Shown here: positions 8,076 through 16,982 of the stretch, in pieces
How positions within the stretch are numbered: the first letter of the stretch is position 1
Layout: each line of letters begins with the position of its first letter
Assembly: GCA_030265685.1 (NCBI GenBank)
Contig: JAJDGO010000006.1
Span: 1 to 46,289, forward strand
Direction: 5' to 3'
DNA from: Bacteroidales bacterium OttesenSCG-928-M11
Lineage (GTDB): Bacteria; Bacteroidota; Bacteroidia; Bacteroidales; Azobacteroidaceae
Length of the DNA: 46,289 nucleotides
The notes under the pieces: model-generated
Seen by the model: only the letters and a program-made list of their open reading frames with translations
What the model was told of the DNA's origin: nothing
Databases searched by the model: none
Translations under genes and position numbers: made by a program

Positions 8076-8990
8076 ATGAAGATTGGGAGTACCATAGCGT
8101 ATTACGTTCTGAAAACCATATGGTTATCTTATTCCATCATCCCTTTACCGGTGATGTATGTTATATCAGACATTCTGTTTTATCCTTTTTATTATTTAAT
8201 TAGATATCGCCGAAAGATTGTTAGAAAGAACCTTCGCATCGCATTTCCGGAAAAAGAAGAGAAAGAACTTATTCGGTTAGAGCGCCGGTTTTACCACTTC
8301 TTCCTCGATGTTTTATTCGAAATGAACAAATATGCTAGTATTTCGGAACGAGGAATTAGGAAAAGAATGTCGTTCAAAAACACAGAAGAAGTCAACTCCA
8401 TACTAGAATCCGGAGATTCGATCTCACTTTATGTCGGACATTATTGTAATTGGGAATGGGTTAGTTCTATGCCTTTGCACTTATATAAAGGATCACTTCC
8501 AGCCCAGATATACCATAAACTCAGAAATAAAGCAGTAGACAAGCTCCTTTATCAAAACAGAAAACGATTTGGGGCTATTAATGTAGAAATGAAAGAAACC
8601 TTACGCTGGGTAAACGAGCAATTATCTAACAACAGAGTAACTATTACCGGTTATATTGCCGATCAATCGCCCAGAAAGAAGCACGCTCATTACTTCATTG
8701 ATTTTTTTAATCGGTCAACTCCCGTCTTAACCGGGACAGAAAAAATCACTAAGCGATACAAACTGAAAGCCTATTATTTAGATATTAAACGGATAAAACG
8801 CGGCTATTACGAAGCATCTTTCATTAAGTTACACGATAACCCAAGCTCCCTACCCGACTTTGAATTAACAAATATATACTATCAGCATCTGGAAAATATG
8901 ATCCGGAGGCAACCCGAATTGTATTTATGGAGTCATAATCGATTCAAACACTCGAAAAGGAAAGAGGAAACCAATGAGAGTAATATATAA
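8076..8990 (+). CDS. lysophospholipid/lipid A acyltransferase (LpxL/HtrB family)
   Basis: This 304-residue protein has an N-terminal membrane anchor (about 7-42) and the family catalytic motif H-x4-E at GHYCNWEW (His122, Glu127). Typical later blocks are also present, for example GYIADQSPRKK near 200, FFNRSTPVLTG, and a C-terminal PELYLWSHNRFKHSKR like the ...WxHRRWK ending of LpxL-type enzymes. These enzymes add secondary acyl chains to lipid A at the inner membrane. The neighbouring glycan genes fit an envelope role. The exact acyl donor cannot be read from the sequence. Confidence 0.9.
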   Translation: MKIGSTIAYYVLKTIWLSYSIIPLPVMYVISDILFYPFYYLIRYRRKIVRKNLRIAFPEKEEKELIRLERRFYHFFLDVLFEMNKYASISERGIRKRMSFKNTEEVNSILESGDSISLYVGHYCNWEWVSSMPLHLYKGSLPAQIYHKLRNKAVDKLLYQNRKRFGAINVEMKETLRWVNEQLSNNRVTITGYIADQSPRKKHAHYFIDFFNRSTPVLTGTEKITKRYKLKAYYLDIKRIKRGYYEASFIKLHDNPSSLPDFELTNIYYQHLENMIRRQPELYLWSHNRFKHSKRKEETNESNI

Positions 8991-9038
8991 ACAAGACAAA
9001 CACACCTCAAGATATTTTAATAGAAATACATTGAAACA

Positions 9039-10031
9039 ATGGATATAGATTTTGTAATTACCTGGGTAGACATGGACGACCCAAAGTGGAGAGCTGATTT
9101 TGCCAAGTATGCAGGTAAGATCGACAACACAAACAACTCGCTTTCGGAAGCCCGCTTTCGCGATCATGGTTTTCTTAAATATTGGTTTCGTGGCGTCGAA
9201 GAATTTGCTCCTTGGGTACGTAAGATTCATTTCGTTACTTGTGGACAAAAACCCGATTGGTTAGATGAGAACAATCCAAAGATTAATCTTGTCAATCACG
9301 AAGACTTCATTCCCAAACAATTTCTTCCATGTTTCAACTCGACTTCTATCGAATCACACATGTACAAGATTCCCGGTTTGTCGGAACATTTTGTTTACTT
9401 CAACGACGACTTTTTCATTATAAACAAAGTAGGCAAAGAACGTTTTTTTCAAAACGGATTGCCTTGTGATATAGCCGCTTTTCGTTACAATTCGGGCTTA
9501 TCTCAATGGGAAAAAAGGATACGAAACAATATCAGACTTATTAATAAGCATTTCGATAAAAAGGAAGTGCTACGGGTTCATCACGACAAATGGTACAACA
9601 AGATGTATGGCAAGAAAGCCCGGTTAACTTACTTGCTTAAATTCTATCCGAAGTTTGTTACTTTACGTACGCCACATAATGCACAACCTTATCTTAAAAA
9701 AACATTCGAAGACGTTTGGTCGGCAGCAGGAGAAGAATTATTGAAATCATCTGCGCATCGGTTTCGAACTACTAAAGACTTAACACCGGAACTTTTTCGT
9801 ACTTGGCAAATATGTCAAGGTAATTTTGTTCCTTACAACACTTATCAAGACACGAAGATGTTGCCTTTGCTCATTAAGTCGGAACAAGCAATCGAAGCAG
9901 TACGGAATCAATCATACAAATTGGTTTGTCTAAACGACAATGTACACATACGCAACTATTCGCAAGTAATGGACGAACTCGAAAAAGCATTCGATAGCAT
10001 ATTGCCAAGTAAATCCAGTTTTGAGATATAA
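9039..10031 (+). CDS. Stealth-family sugar-phosphate transferase (capsule/surface glycan)
   Basis: This 330-residue protein carries all four Stealth conserved regions. CR1 is at the very start (MDIDFVITWVDMDDPKW). CR2 is FRDHGFLKYWFRGVEEFAPW (about 41-60), followed by VRKIHFVTCGQKPDWL. CR3 appears around FVTLRTPHNAQPYLKKTFED (about 205-225), and CR4 is VCLNDNVHI (about 293-301). The family transfers hexose-1-phosphate units in bacterial capsules and includes the animal GlcNAc-1-phosphotransferase. It is followed 12 bases later by a GT92-like gene. A second Stealth gene lies at 10953-11888 in the opposite direction, and the two are divergent in sequence. Confidence 0.92.
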   Translation: MDIDFVITWVDMDDPKWRADFAKYAGKIDNTNNSLSEARFRDHGFLKYWFRGVEEFAPWVRKIHFVTCGQKPDWLDENNPKINLVNHEDFIPKQFLPCFNSTSIESHMYKIPGLSEHFVYFNDDFFIINKVGKERFFQNGLPCDIAAFRYNSGLSQWEKRIRNNIRLINKHFDKKEVLRVHHDKWYNKMYGKKARLTYLLKFYPKFVTLRTPHNAQPYLKKTFEDVWSAAGEELLKSSAHRFRTTKDLTPELFRTWQICQGNFVPYNTYQDTKMLPLLIKSEQAIEAVRNQSYKLVCLNDNVHIRNYSQVMDELEKAFDSILPSKSSFEI

Positions 10032-10043
10032 GACAAATCGGTT

Positions 10044-10943
10044 ATGAACAAAAAGTTAGCAGAAGCTCTCGCAAGTATTATCCCTCATAAAATGACTCGC
10101 AACAGATGGCGCGGGATTTTACGATACGGCCCTATCCGTGCTTTAAAATTGATTCGTTCGCTACGAAAAGAGAAAAATACTCCTGTTTCTTACTATTTAG
10201 CCGTATGTGCGATGGCAAAGAACGAAGGACCTTACTTTCCCGAATGGATAGAATGGCATCGCAAAATGGGAGTGGATAAGTTTTATATCTATGATAACGA
10301 AAGTGATGATAATACTAAACAAATCTTAGAGCCTTACATAGCCTCCGGACTTGTTGATTATACTTTCTGGGAAGGTAAAAAGCAGCAATTACCTATCTAT
10401 GATCATTGTTTCGAAACACACCGGTTAGAAGCAAGATGGATTGCTGTCATAGACTTAGACGAGTTTATTGTGCCTTTACGCGACAAATCAATCCCGGAGT
10501 TTCTTAAACCTCTCGAACAATACCCATCTGTCGAAATAAATTGGCTGGTCTATGGTAGCGGCGGAGCTAAAGAAAAAACAGAAGGAAGCGTAATGGAACG
10601 ATTTACAAAGCACTCGCTTCCGGGACACAAACTAAACCGACACGTTAAAAGCATTGTTGATCCTCGACGTATCTTCACATTTATCGGAAGTCATGAGGCT
10701 GCAAGAATAAACGGCAAAGCAGTCGACTCGAACGGAAGCCGGATTCGTAAAGGTTTCCGCGATCGCGAGCCTCAACACGATATTATCCGGATCAATCATT
10801 ATGCAATAAAATCGTACGAAGAGTTCTTAGGGAAACGGGCACGAGGCAGATCGCGAGTTACAAGCATTCGGGGATTGGATTACTTCGATCAATACGACCT
10901 GAATGATATAGAAGAAGAGAGCGGAATATATCGCAACTTATAA
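10044..10943 (+). CDS. glycosyltransferase family 92-like protein (GT-A fold)
   Basis: This 299-residue protein has the GT92/DUF23 pattern: CAMAKNEGPYFPEWIEWHRK at 55-74, GVDKFYIYDNESDDNTKQIL at 76-95, and the metal-binding DLDEF at 137-141. There is no signal peptide or membrane helix, so it probably acts at the cytoplasmic side on a lipid-linked or soluble acceptor. It is the second gene of the Stealth pair starting at 9039. The stop at 10943 faces the stop of the next Stealth gene ten bases away, so the transcripts converge. Donor sugar unknown. Confidence 0.85.
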   Translation: MNKKLAEALASIIPHKMTRNRWRGILRYGPIRALKLIRSLRKEKNTPVSYYLAVCAMAKNEGPYFPEWIEWHRKMGVDKFYIYDNESDDNTKQILEPYIASGLVDYTFWEGKKQQLPIYDHCFETHRLEARWIAVIDLDEFIVPLRDKSIPEFLKPLEQYPSVEINWLVYGSGGAKEKTEGSVMERFTKHSLPGHKLNRHVKSIVDPRRIFTFIGSHEAARINGKAVDSNGSRIRKGFRDREPQHDIIRINHYAIKSYEEFLGKRARGRSRVTSIRGLDYFDQYDLNDIEEESGIYRNL

Positions 10944-10952
10944 ACCAATCCG

Positions 10953-11888
10953 TTATAATTCGTATTGTGATTTTTCGGGGAAAAGAGTTTCTAATACAAC
11001 TTTTGCTCTTTCCCGGTCGCTGTCTTGCGCGTATTGCGAATCATTCATACAAAAGAATGTAGGTTTGTATCGTTCCAACTTCTGATACGAGCTATCTTTA
11101 TGGATATGTACGTGGAGAGATTCCTTGTCTGATACATACCGTAAGCATCCGCGTTTTTCAAATAAAGCAATATAATAATAAATAATCCGATGCGTATCGT
11201 TTTGATTGCGCATGTGATGCCCAAATTCTTTGGCAAAAACGTCGAAGAAAAGATTCTCCACCACCCGTTTGCAATCACTTCTCAAATAAGCATCGATATT
11301 ATGATGTGGTAATCCGGTATAATACTTACCGTATCGAGCCTTTACTAACTCAGAAGCATTAGCAATTTTTCGACTATGATTGTGCAATGGTTTCTTACGT
11401 ATTCTTTCTCTCCATATCCATCGGATTCTTCTTAATCTTTTACGCGTAAGGCGAATGATTGGGAATCCGTTTCCGTCGAAGAAATCTTCTGGAGTCAGTG
11501 GGTTGTTTACAAACGTATCATCATTAGCTAGAAGAAAGCGTTCTGACAAACCGGGAATCCGGTATATGAACTTCTCAATTAAAGATGAATTAAAGCAAGG
11601 AAGACTTTCCTTAGGTAAAATAACTTTATGATCAACAATCTCAATCTTCGGATGAGAAGTATCGAGCCAGTCGGGAGTTTGATCGTCTGTAACAATATAG
11701 ATCTTTCGAATCCATGGTAAATATTTCTCTACAGAACGAAGACTATACTTCAGTTCGTCATTGTCTACATAACGTCCTTTGCAGTTAGTTGCCGAATCTT
11801 CTTCCGTTCCTCCTATAAAAGCTTGTCGTTTGGCTTGCCATGCCGGGTCGTTTCCATTTACCCACAGATATACCAGATCGATATCCAT
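10953..11888 (-). CDS. second Stealth-family sugar-phosphate transferase
   Basis: This 311-residue protein has Stealth CR1 MDIDLVYLWVNGNDPAW at the start. CR2 is VDNDELKYSLRSVEKYLPWI (about 41-60), continuing RKIYIVTDDQTPDWL. CR3 is around GLPHHNIDAYLRSDC (about 194-208), and CR4 is FFCMNDSQYA (about 277-286). It is clearly paralogous to, but far from, the 9039 gene: CR1 reads YLWVNGND here and ITWVDMDD there, which may mean different donors. It has its own minus-strand -7 box (TACCTTTG) at 11941-11948. Confidence 0.9.
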   Translation of the reverse strand: MDIDLVYLWVNGNDPAWQAKRQAFIGGTEEDSATNCKGRYVDNDELKYSLRSVEKYLPWIRKIYIVTDDQTPDWLDTSHPKIEIVDHKVILPKESLPCFNSSLIEKFIYRIPGLSERFLLANDDTFVNNPLTPEDFFDGNGFPIIRLTRKRLRRIRWIWRERIRKKPLHNHSRKIANASELVKARYGKYYTGLPHHNIDAYLRSDCKRVVENLFFDVFAKEFGHHMRNQNDTHRIIYYYIALFEKRGCLRYVSDKESLHVHIHKDSSYQKLERYKPTFFCMNDSQYAQDSDRERAKVVLETLFPEKSQYEL

Positions 11889-11940
11889 ATTTTTCCCTCG
11901 CTTTGAAATGTAGTAATTTTAAACTGTATAAAATACCCGA

Positions 11941-11948
11941 CAAAGGTA
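11941..11948 (-). promoter_or_regulatory. -7 box of the second Stealth gene
   Basis: CAAAGGTA on plus reads TACCTTTG on minus, 53 bases before the ATG at 11888. The -33 element is not clear. Confidence 0.5.
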
Positions 11949-12131
11949 CGATTAAAAACGCATATGGAGTATTGATCCGTATGAGTAATTTTTTATTCGA
12001 CACAAAGAGAAGGTAGTTTTAGCAAAAACAGCCAATCAATAAAGACAACCAAACGGCTGATTTACTAACAACTACAATATCATACTATGAGAGTGAAAAT
12101 CCACCTGTCATTAGACGAGAATTTGACTTAC

Positions 12132-12908
12132 TTATTTTATCCTTTTTCCTACGATAGGATATTTCTCAATAATACGCATAAGTGCCGTATGATTAAGATC
12201 TACTTTCGACTTGAAATTGGTTGTTTTAAGTGATAAATTGCGAGGTTTATCCAATCCGCGAGGTTTATTATACCCAAAAGGGACAGGCATTATTTTCGTT
12301 CCGTTGGCTACAGCAGCCGCCCAGAACCATATATCATCTGTGGTAGGTGCGATCTGCGTAAACAAACCCTCATCTATCATATCTTTCTTCAAAGCATGAG
12401 GAGGATAAAGTACTCCTCCTACCCCAGTGGCCAGGTTTTCGTATCCAAGATGATATTTTGTTAAAAGAAAGTGATACCAACGATATTTTTTCCATTTACG
12501 GTAAGGTTTGTCTACTTCTATTCGTTTGGCACGGTGAGCAAGGATTGCTTTGGGGTATTGTTTATGAAGGCGAAGAAGATCGCGTAACAAATGGCGATGA
12601 TAATTTACATCATCATCTACCGTCACAATTATAGTATCCTCCGGAAAGTCTAACAGAGCGGGGACGAGCTTACGGTAAGAGCGAATATCTTTATCATAGT
12701 TCCTTATCTCAAAGATAGGATTTGAGCTTTCTATTTCTCGCAACGAGGAGGGAATTTCTCCTTCCGGAAACTGCGAGAATGTAAGATAAAGTATCAATTT
12801 ATCCGGTTTGACCGATCCTTGTAATATTGATTGTACAGCGCGAACCGCGTACGGGATTGCCGCCGGAAAGGAGGTTAGACTCACTACTACTTTGGGTTGA
12901 CTTATCAT
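12132..12908 (-). CDS. GT-A glycosyltransferase, surface glycan
   Basis: This 258-residue protein starts ISQPKVVVSLTSFPAAIPYA, a GT-A nucleotide-sugar binding strand. It has a DXD-type metal site VTVDDDVNY (Asp98-Asp100), then a GVGGVLYPP segment and APTTDDIWFWAAAVANG (about 187-203). This is the architecture of small GT2-like or capsule glycosyltransferases of Bacteroidota. The C-terminus carries a conserved-looking NKPRGLDKPRNLSL stretch. It is transcribed alone from a -7 box at 12958-12965 and probably serves the same glycan as the neighbouring Stealth and GT92 genes. Donor and acceptor unknown. Confidence 0.8.
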   Translation of the reverse strand: MISQPKVVVSLTSFPAAIPYAVRAVQSILQGSVKPDKLILYLTFSQFPEGEIPSSLREIESSNPIFEIRNYDKDIRSYRKLVPALLDFPEDTIIVTVDDDVNYHRHLLRDLLRLHKQYPKAILAHRAKRIEVDKPYRKWKKYRWYHFLLTKYHLGYENLATGVGGVLYPPHALKKDMIDEGLFTQIAPTTDDIWFWAAAVANGTKIMPVPFGYNKPRGLDKPRNLSLKTTNFKSKVDLNHTALMRIIEKYPIVGKRIK

Positions 12909-12957
12909 TTATCTTTGACTATTTGATAATAAAAGGAAACGCACTCTTCTCGAGAGG

Positions 12958-12965
12958 CAAAAATA
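12958..12965 (-). promoter_or_regulatory. -7 box of the 12132-12908 glycosyltransferase gene
   Basis: CAAAAATA on plus reads TATTTTTG on minus, 50 bases before the ATG at 12908. No matching -33 element is visible. Confidence 0.45.
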
Positions 12966-12981
12966 CAGCATTTATTTGGAT

Positions 12982-13019
12982 AAAAAAAGCTTCCCCTATG
13001 TAAATAATATAGGGGAAGC
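12982..13019 (-). terminator. intrinsic terminator of the TonB-receptor gene
   Basis: Arms GCTTCCCCTAT (12989-12999) and ATAGGGGAAGC (13009-13019) form an 11-bp perfect stem with a 9-base loop. On the minus strand the stem is followed directly by seven T (12982-12988). It lies 14 bases after the receptor stop. Confidence 0.9.
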
Positions 13020-13032
13020 AGAGTTGGTTATC

Positions 13033-14988
13033 TTATTGCAATCGCCAGTTTATTCCTGCGGTAAACCAGAATCCGGGTTGCGGTATATTTCCTAAATCGT
13101 AATAATCCGTGTCGAAAAGATTATTTATTGCGAGAAAAACACCAAGCTTATCCAGTTGATAGTTCAACTTTAAGTCGAGAAGAGCAAAAGCCGGATATTC
13201 TCGTTCGTACGATGGTTTAAGAGCCTCGTATTGCGTAAATGTTCCTTCTCGTTTCTGCCATCGAAATTGCCAATTAGCAGTAAGAGAACGATAAATAGGA
13301 TGGCTCAACGAAGCCGTAAGTTTATATCGGAGGTAATCTAAGGCATAGTTTGAGATAAGTCCCGAAGCATCTTTCGATTGTGTCATCCAAAGGAAAGCAA
13401 CTGAAAAATCAGTATGTCTGACTTTGGTGGATAGAGTTGCCTCAACTCCAAACTTATCAATCTCGGTAAAATTCGCTGACCGCCAAAGATCGTCCGGTTT
13501 ATCTTTCACCCAATCAATCATATTCTTTCCATGAAAATAGAAACCCGACAACTGTGCCGAGACGAAGCGTGTACTGTATTTACTTCCAAGCTCAAAAGAG
13601 GATGAACGTTCGGGTTTCAAGTCCGAATTACCCGTATGTGTCGGACTGGTATAATATAAGTCTGTGAAGGTAGGCATACGGGTGGCTGTATTCCAAGAAG
13701 AGAACAAGCGGAACCCATTCTGTATTTGATACGAGATCCCTATGTTCGGGAAAAGTTCGAAATCTGTTCCGACAAACGTATTATGATTGGCTAACAGCCC
13801 GGCCGTAAAAGTGAACCGATCGAGCAGTATTGTTTGGTTAATGAAATAACTTGTATTCGTTCGGTTGTCGTTTCCCAAAACAGAACTAACAATACCTTCC
13901 TGCCTTATCTCTCCTCCAAAATTTAACGGTCCAAGCCCAAAGGTATATTGTCCATTAAGTGATAATCCATAAACATCCGTTTGATGAACATTAGGCGAAG
14001 CTCCCCGAACAAGATAGAAATCGTCATCGTGGCGGCTCCAATAGAGTTGTGGAGTAAACTTGATCCGGCCGTTTGTTTCGCCGCGTAGTGTTGCGAAATA
14101 AGAACGCGTGTCATCATATTGGTTCGGATAGGCAGCCGAGTAAAAGGTATTAGCACCATACGACTTGTCATTAACTCCGAAGTTAAATAAAAGACTCGCC
14201 TCGTCTGATTGCCACTCACTTTGCCAAAGAGTATTGAAAAGATCGTAGTCTGAGTTATTGCAATATCCATCGGAACGGCTAAACCCGATCGACAATGAGT
14301 GCGAAGTTTCTCCGGCTTGAAATGCACCTCGTGCAGAACCGCTGAGAAGTCCGTACATGCCTGCTTCTGCTGTCGCAAATAGTCTATCAGACTTTTTGTT
14401 ATTTTTAGTTATTATATTAATTCCTCCCGAAAACGCAGAAGCACCGAATAGAAGAGACGATGGGCCTTGAATAACTTCGATACGTTCGATGTCGGAAAGA
14501 TTGATGGGAATGTCGAGAGAATAGTGCGCTGTTTGCGGATTTGAAAGATTAGCGCCGTTGAGAAGAACCGCTGTTTGTTCGAAAGTGCCTCCTCGAATAG
14601 AGATTCCGGCTAAGACTCCGTTGGGTCCTCGTTGCCTTATATCGAGAGCAGCAATAGGTTTTAGTAAATCTTGTACACTTTGGACAGGCTGTCGCTCTAC
14701 TTCTTTTGAAGAGATTATTACTGCCGGTTGGGCGATCCGTCCGAGTGTCAAATCAGCAATAGAAGAAGAAACAACAACTTCTTCCAATTCCAAATCCGGA
14801 ATAGAATCGGGAATAAGTGTCATCTGAGATTGTGCCGCCGATTCGGTAATACCCGCAAAGACCAACATAGATGCCGTTACTACGCCAATAGACACTTCCT
14901 TATGCATGCTATTAAACGCTGCATAGGCCTTGCGGGCAAATCGCCGGAAACGATAAGCCGCTTTCTTTTTAAGCATTTTGTGCTTCAT
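13033..14988 (-). CDS. TonB-dependent outer-membrane receptor (BtuB-like)
   Basis: This 651-residue protein has a long basic N-terminal extension (1-27) before the hydrophobic signal core VSIGVVTASMLVFAGIT, as in many Bacteroidota receptors. The TonB box region is near LELEEVVVSSS. The plug domain has VQDLLKPIAALDIRQRGPNG, then GGTFEQTAVLLNGAN and IERIEVIQGPSSLLFGASAF. The 22-strand barrel ends AINNLFDTDYYDLGN...WFTAGINWRLQ. It resembles BtuB, but I see no B12 riboswitch upstream and no transport genes beside it, so the ligand (cobalamin, haem or other) is open. Its mRNA leader can fold into a pseudoknot (15018-15057). Confidence 0.9.
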   Translation of the reverse strand: MKHKMLKKKAAYRFRRFARKAYAAFNSMHKEVSIGVVTASMLVFAGITESAAQSQMTLIPDSIPDLELEEVVVSSSIADLTLGRIAQPAVIISSKEVERQPVQSVQDLLKPIAALDIRQRGPNGVLAGISIRGGTFEQTAVLLNGANLSNPQTAHYSLDIPINLSDIERIEVIQGPSSLLFGASAFSGGINIITKNNKKSDRLFATAEAGMYGLLSGSARGAFQAGETSHSLSIGFSRSDGYCNNSDYDLFNTLWQSEWQSDEASLLFNFGVNDKSYGANTFYSAAYPNQYDDTRSYFATLRGETNGRIKFTPQLYWSRHDDDFYLVRGASPNVHQTDVYGLSLNGQYTFGLGPLNFGGEIRQEGIVSSVLGNDNRTNTSYFINQTILLDRFTFTAGLLANHNTFVGTDFELFPNIGISYQIQNGFRLFSSWNTATRMPTFTDLYYTSPTHTGNSDLKPERSSSFELGSKYSTRFVSAQLSGFYFHGKNMIDWVKDKPDDLWRSANFTEIDKFGVEATLSTKVRHTDFSVAFLWMTQSKDASGLISNYALDYLRYKLTASLSHPIYRSLTANWQFRWQKREGTFTQYEALKPSYEREYPAFALLDLKLNYQLDKLGVFLAINNLFDTDYYDLGNIPQPGFWFTAGINWRLQ

Positions 14989-15017
14989 ACCATAAAATAT
15001 TTAGTAATTAATAAAAT

Positions 15018-15057
15018 GGATACGCCTTGTCCGAGACATTGGCATATCCGTTGTCTC
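15018..15057 (-). ncRNA. structured 5' leader, candidate H-type pseudoknot
   Basis: Read on the minus strand, the leader has GAGACA, two bases, GGATATGCC, two bases, TGTCTC, six bases, GGCGTATCC. GAGACA pairs with TGTCTC (6 bp). GGATATGCC, which lies inside that loop, pairs with GGCGTATCC (9 bp including one G-U). This is the order of an H-type pseudoknot, or of two mutually exclusive hairpins. The element begins where transcription should start (see the -7 box at 15060-15067) and ends 30 bases before the ATG. No known riboswitch class was recognised. Confidence 0.45.
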
Positions 15058-15059
15058 TG

Positions 15060-15067
15060 CAAAGATA
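15060..15067 (-). promoter_or_regulatory. -7 box of the TonB-receptor gene
   Basis: CAAAGATA on plus reads TATCTTTG on minus. The predicted start of transcription is close to 15055, so the leader is about 67 bases. No well-spaced -33 TTTG is seen. Confidence 0.6.
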
Positions 15068-15086
15068 GTGAAGTAATCCAAGATTA

Positions 15087-15117
15087 TTTGAAGTTCAAGG
15101 CTTTTTCATTACCTTTG
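15087..15117 (+). promoter_or_regulatory. consensus promoter of the Pif1-like helicase gene
   Basis: TTTG at 15087-15090, 19 bases, then TACCTTTG at 15110-15117. Both elements fit the Bacteroidota consensus. It lies within 25 bases of the divergent receptor -7 box, so the two promoters are likely to compete or to share control. Confidence 0.75.
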
Positions 15118-15140
15118 CTTGATCTTTAACCAGTCTGAGA

Positions 15141-16982
15141 ATGATTACTCCCGACGAAAATAATACAATATTCCGCTTAGCAGAAGACTTTATCAATCAG
15201 ACTTCGGAACATCTGTTCTTAACAGGGAAAGCCGGAACAGGGAAGACTACATTCTTGAAATATATTCGGTCGAATACTCATAAACGAACCATCGTTGCTG
15301 CTCCAACCGGCGTAGCAGCCGTCAATGCCGATGGTGTAACTTTACATTCTCTTTTCCAGCTCTCGTTCAATCCTTTTTTGCCAGATTATTCAATCGCATC
15401 CTTAAAGAAGAACTTTTTCCGGTTCTCGAAACAGAAGCTTAATATGCTCCGGCAATTAGAATTACTCATCATTGATGAAGTAAGTATGCTCAGGGCAGAC
15501 ACTTTGGATGCAATTGATACTACTTTACGAATCATACGACGAAATACGTTACCATTTGGAGGAGTACAGATCCTTTATATAGGAGACTTGTTTCAGTTAC
15601 CTCCGGTTGTTAAAGAAGATGATTGGAACCTATTGAAAGAAAATTATCAAGGGATATTTTTCTTTCATGCTAAAGTTATGGAGCAAACCAATCCTATTTA
15701 TATTGAGCTTAAAACAGTTTACCGTCAAAGCGATTCTATATTTGTTGATTTACTCAATCGGATTCGGAATAATAAAACTACCCCCAATGATTTAAAGACA
15801 TTGAATGACTTATGTAGTTATCGATTCGAGCCCGACAAGGAAGATAATTATATAACGCTCACAACTCATAACTATAAAGCCGATCGTATTAATGAGCGAA
15901 ATCTACAAGAGTTGTCTACTCCGGTCCGGATATTTACCGGACAAATAAAAGATGACTTTCCCGATTATTTACTTCCAACAGAAATGCAACTTCAATTGAA
16001 AGAAGGTGCTCGAGTTATGTTTATCAAAAACGACACTGAAGAACCTCGACGTTATTACAATGGAAAAATTGCCACAATATCACGTATCGAAGGAGAACAG
16101 ATTTATGTCAATCTTCCGGATACAAATAAAGAGATATTGGTAACAAAGAATATCTGGGAAAACAAACGTTTCGTTCTAAACAAAGAGACTGGCGAAATAG
16201 AAGATGAAGTTTTAGGATCATTTACGCAATACCCTATTCGTTTGGCTTGGGCAATTACCATTCACAAGAGTCAAGGACTAACTTTCGACAAAGTAATTAT
16301 TGACATCGGAGCTTCTTTTGCCGCCGGTCAAACTTACGTAGCACTAAGCCGTTGTACTTCACTTAGCGGAATCGTTCTCTTCTCAAAAATTCATCCGGGA
16401 TCTATTATGACTGATCCCTATGCTATTAAATTTAGTCAAAACGAAAAAGAAGAAACTGAATTATTAGCATTGTTTGAGAAAGGGAAGCGTAAGTTTTGGG
16501 CAGCCAGGCTTATTCAATACTTTGAATGGAAACCAATATTTAATATACTTAAAGATCTCGATAAGCTTCTCCACGATAAAGAGGGCGAAGAATATCAACC
16601 ATTAAGAAAACTATTGATTCGATTTAACAAAAAAGCCCGCGAATTGGAAGAAATATCTTTTCGATTCAAACAACAACTAACCTCTATCGTCCAGGAAGGA
16701 GCTAATGAAGATATTGCTTTTTTGAAAGATCGCTGTCGAAAAGCCGTTTCCTATTTTCACAAAGAGGTTGTATCTGAAATATTATTGCCCCTTCAATATT
16801 TTATTTCCGAGTTCAAACCCACCAAGAAAAACAAAACTTTTTGTAAAAACATCACTCATATAGAATCGGATATTATTCTTTTCTTAGAAGAAGCAAAGCG
16901 GGTACGTTATAACAACATCTCGTTAACCGAAGATATGGATTTACCAATTCCCACACGCAAAAACATCTTTGACAAAGAATAA
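15141..16982 (+). CDS. Pif1-like helicase (superfamily 1B)
   Basis: This 613-residue protein has Walker A GKAGTGKTT at 29-37 and motif Ia VAAPTGVAAVNADGVTLHSLFQL. Walker B is LLIIDEVSML, and motif III is LYIGDLFQLPPVV. The late motifs are AITIHKSQGLTF and YVALSRCTSL. These are the Pif1/RecD2 set. About 170 residues follow the helicase core and are mostly helical and charged; I do not recognise a fixed domain there. The family unwinds DNA with 5' to 3' polarity and acts in replication or repair. It has its own promoter and no co-directional neighbour. Confidence 0.9.
   Translation: MITPDENNTIFRLAEDFINQTSEHLFLTGKAGTGKTTFLKYIRSNTHKRTIVAAPTGVAAVNADGVTLHSLFQLSFNPFLPDYSIASLKKNFFRFSKQKLNMLRQLELLIIDEVSMLRADTLDAIDTTLRIIRRNTLPFGGVQILYIGDLFQLPPVVKEDDWNLLKENYQGIFFFHAKVMEQTNPIYIELKTVYRQSDSIFVDLLNRIRNNKTTPNDLKTLNDLCSYRFEPDKEDNYITLTTHNYKADRINERNLQELSTPVRIFTGQIKDDFPDYLLPTEMQLQLKEGARVMFIKNDTEEPRRYYNGKIATISRIEGEQIYVNLPDTNKEILVTKNIWENKRFVLNKETGEIEDEVLGSFTQYPIRLAWAITIHKSQGLTFDKVIIDIGASFAAGQTYVALSRCTSLSGIVLFSKIHPGSIMTDPYAIKFSQNEKEETELLALFEKGKRKFWAARLIQYFEWKPIFNILKDLDKLLHDKEGEEYQPLRKLLIRFNKKARELEEISFRFKQQLTSIVQEGANEDIAFLKDRCRKAVSYFHKEVVSEILLPLQYFISEFKPTKKNKTFCKNITHIESDIILFLEEAKRVRYNNISLTEDMDLPIPTRKNIFDKE

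Noticed and set aside
13923..14378. Minus-strand frame of 151 codons inside the TonB receptor
   Set aside because: Out of frame with the receptor, no family motif, and the receptor frame is clearly real.
14989..15140. Cobalamin riboswitch before the BtuB-like receptor
   Set aside because: The gap is only about 150 bases, shared by two promoters, and shows no B12-box sequence. The fold seen is much smaller.
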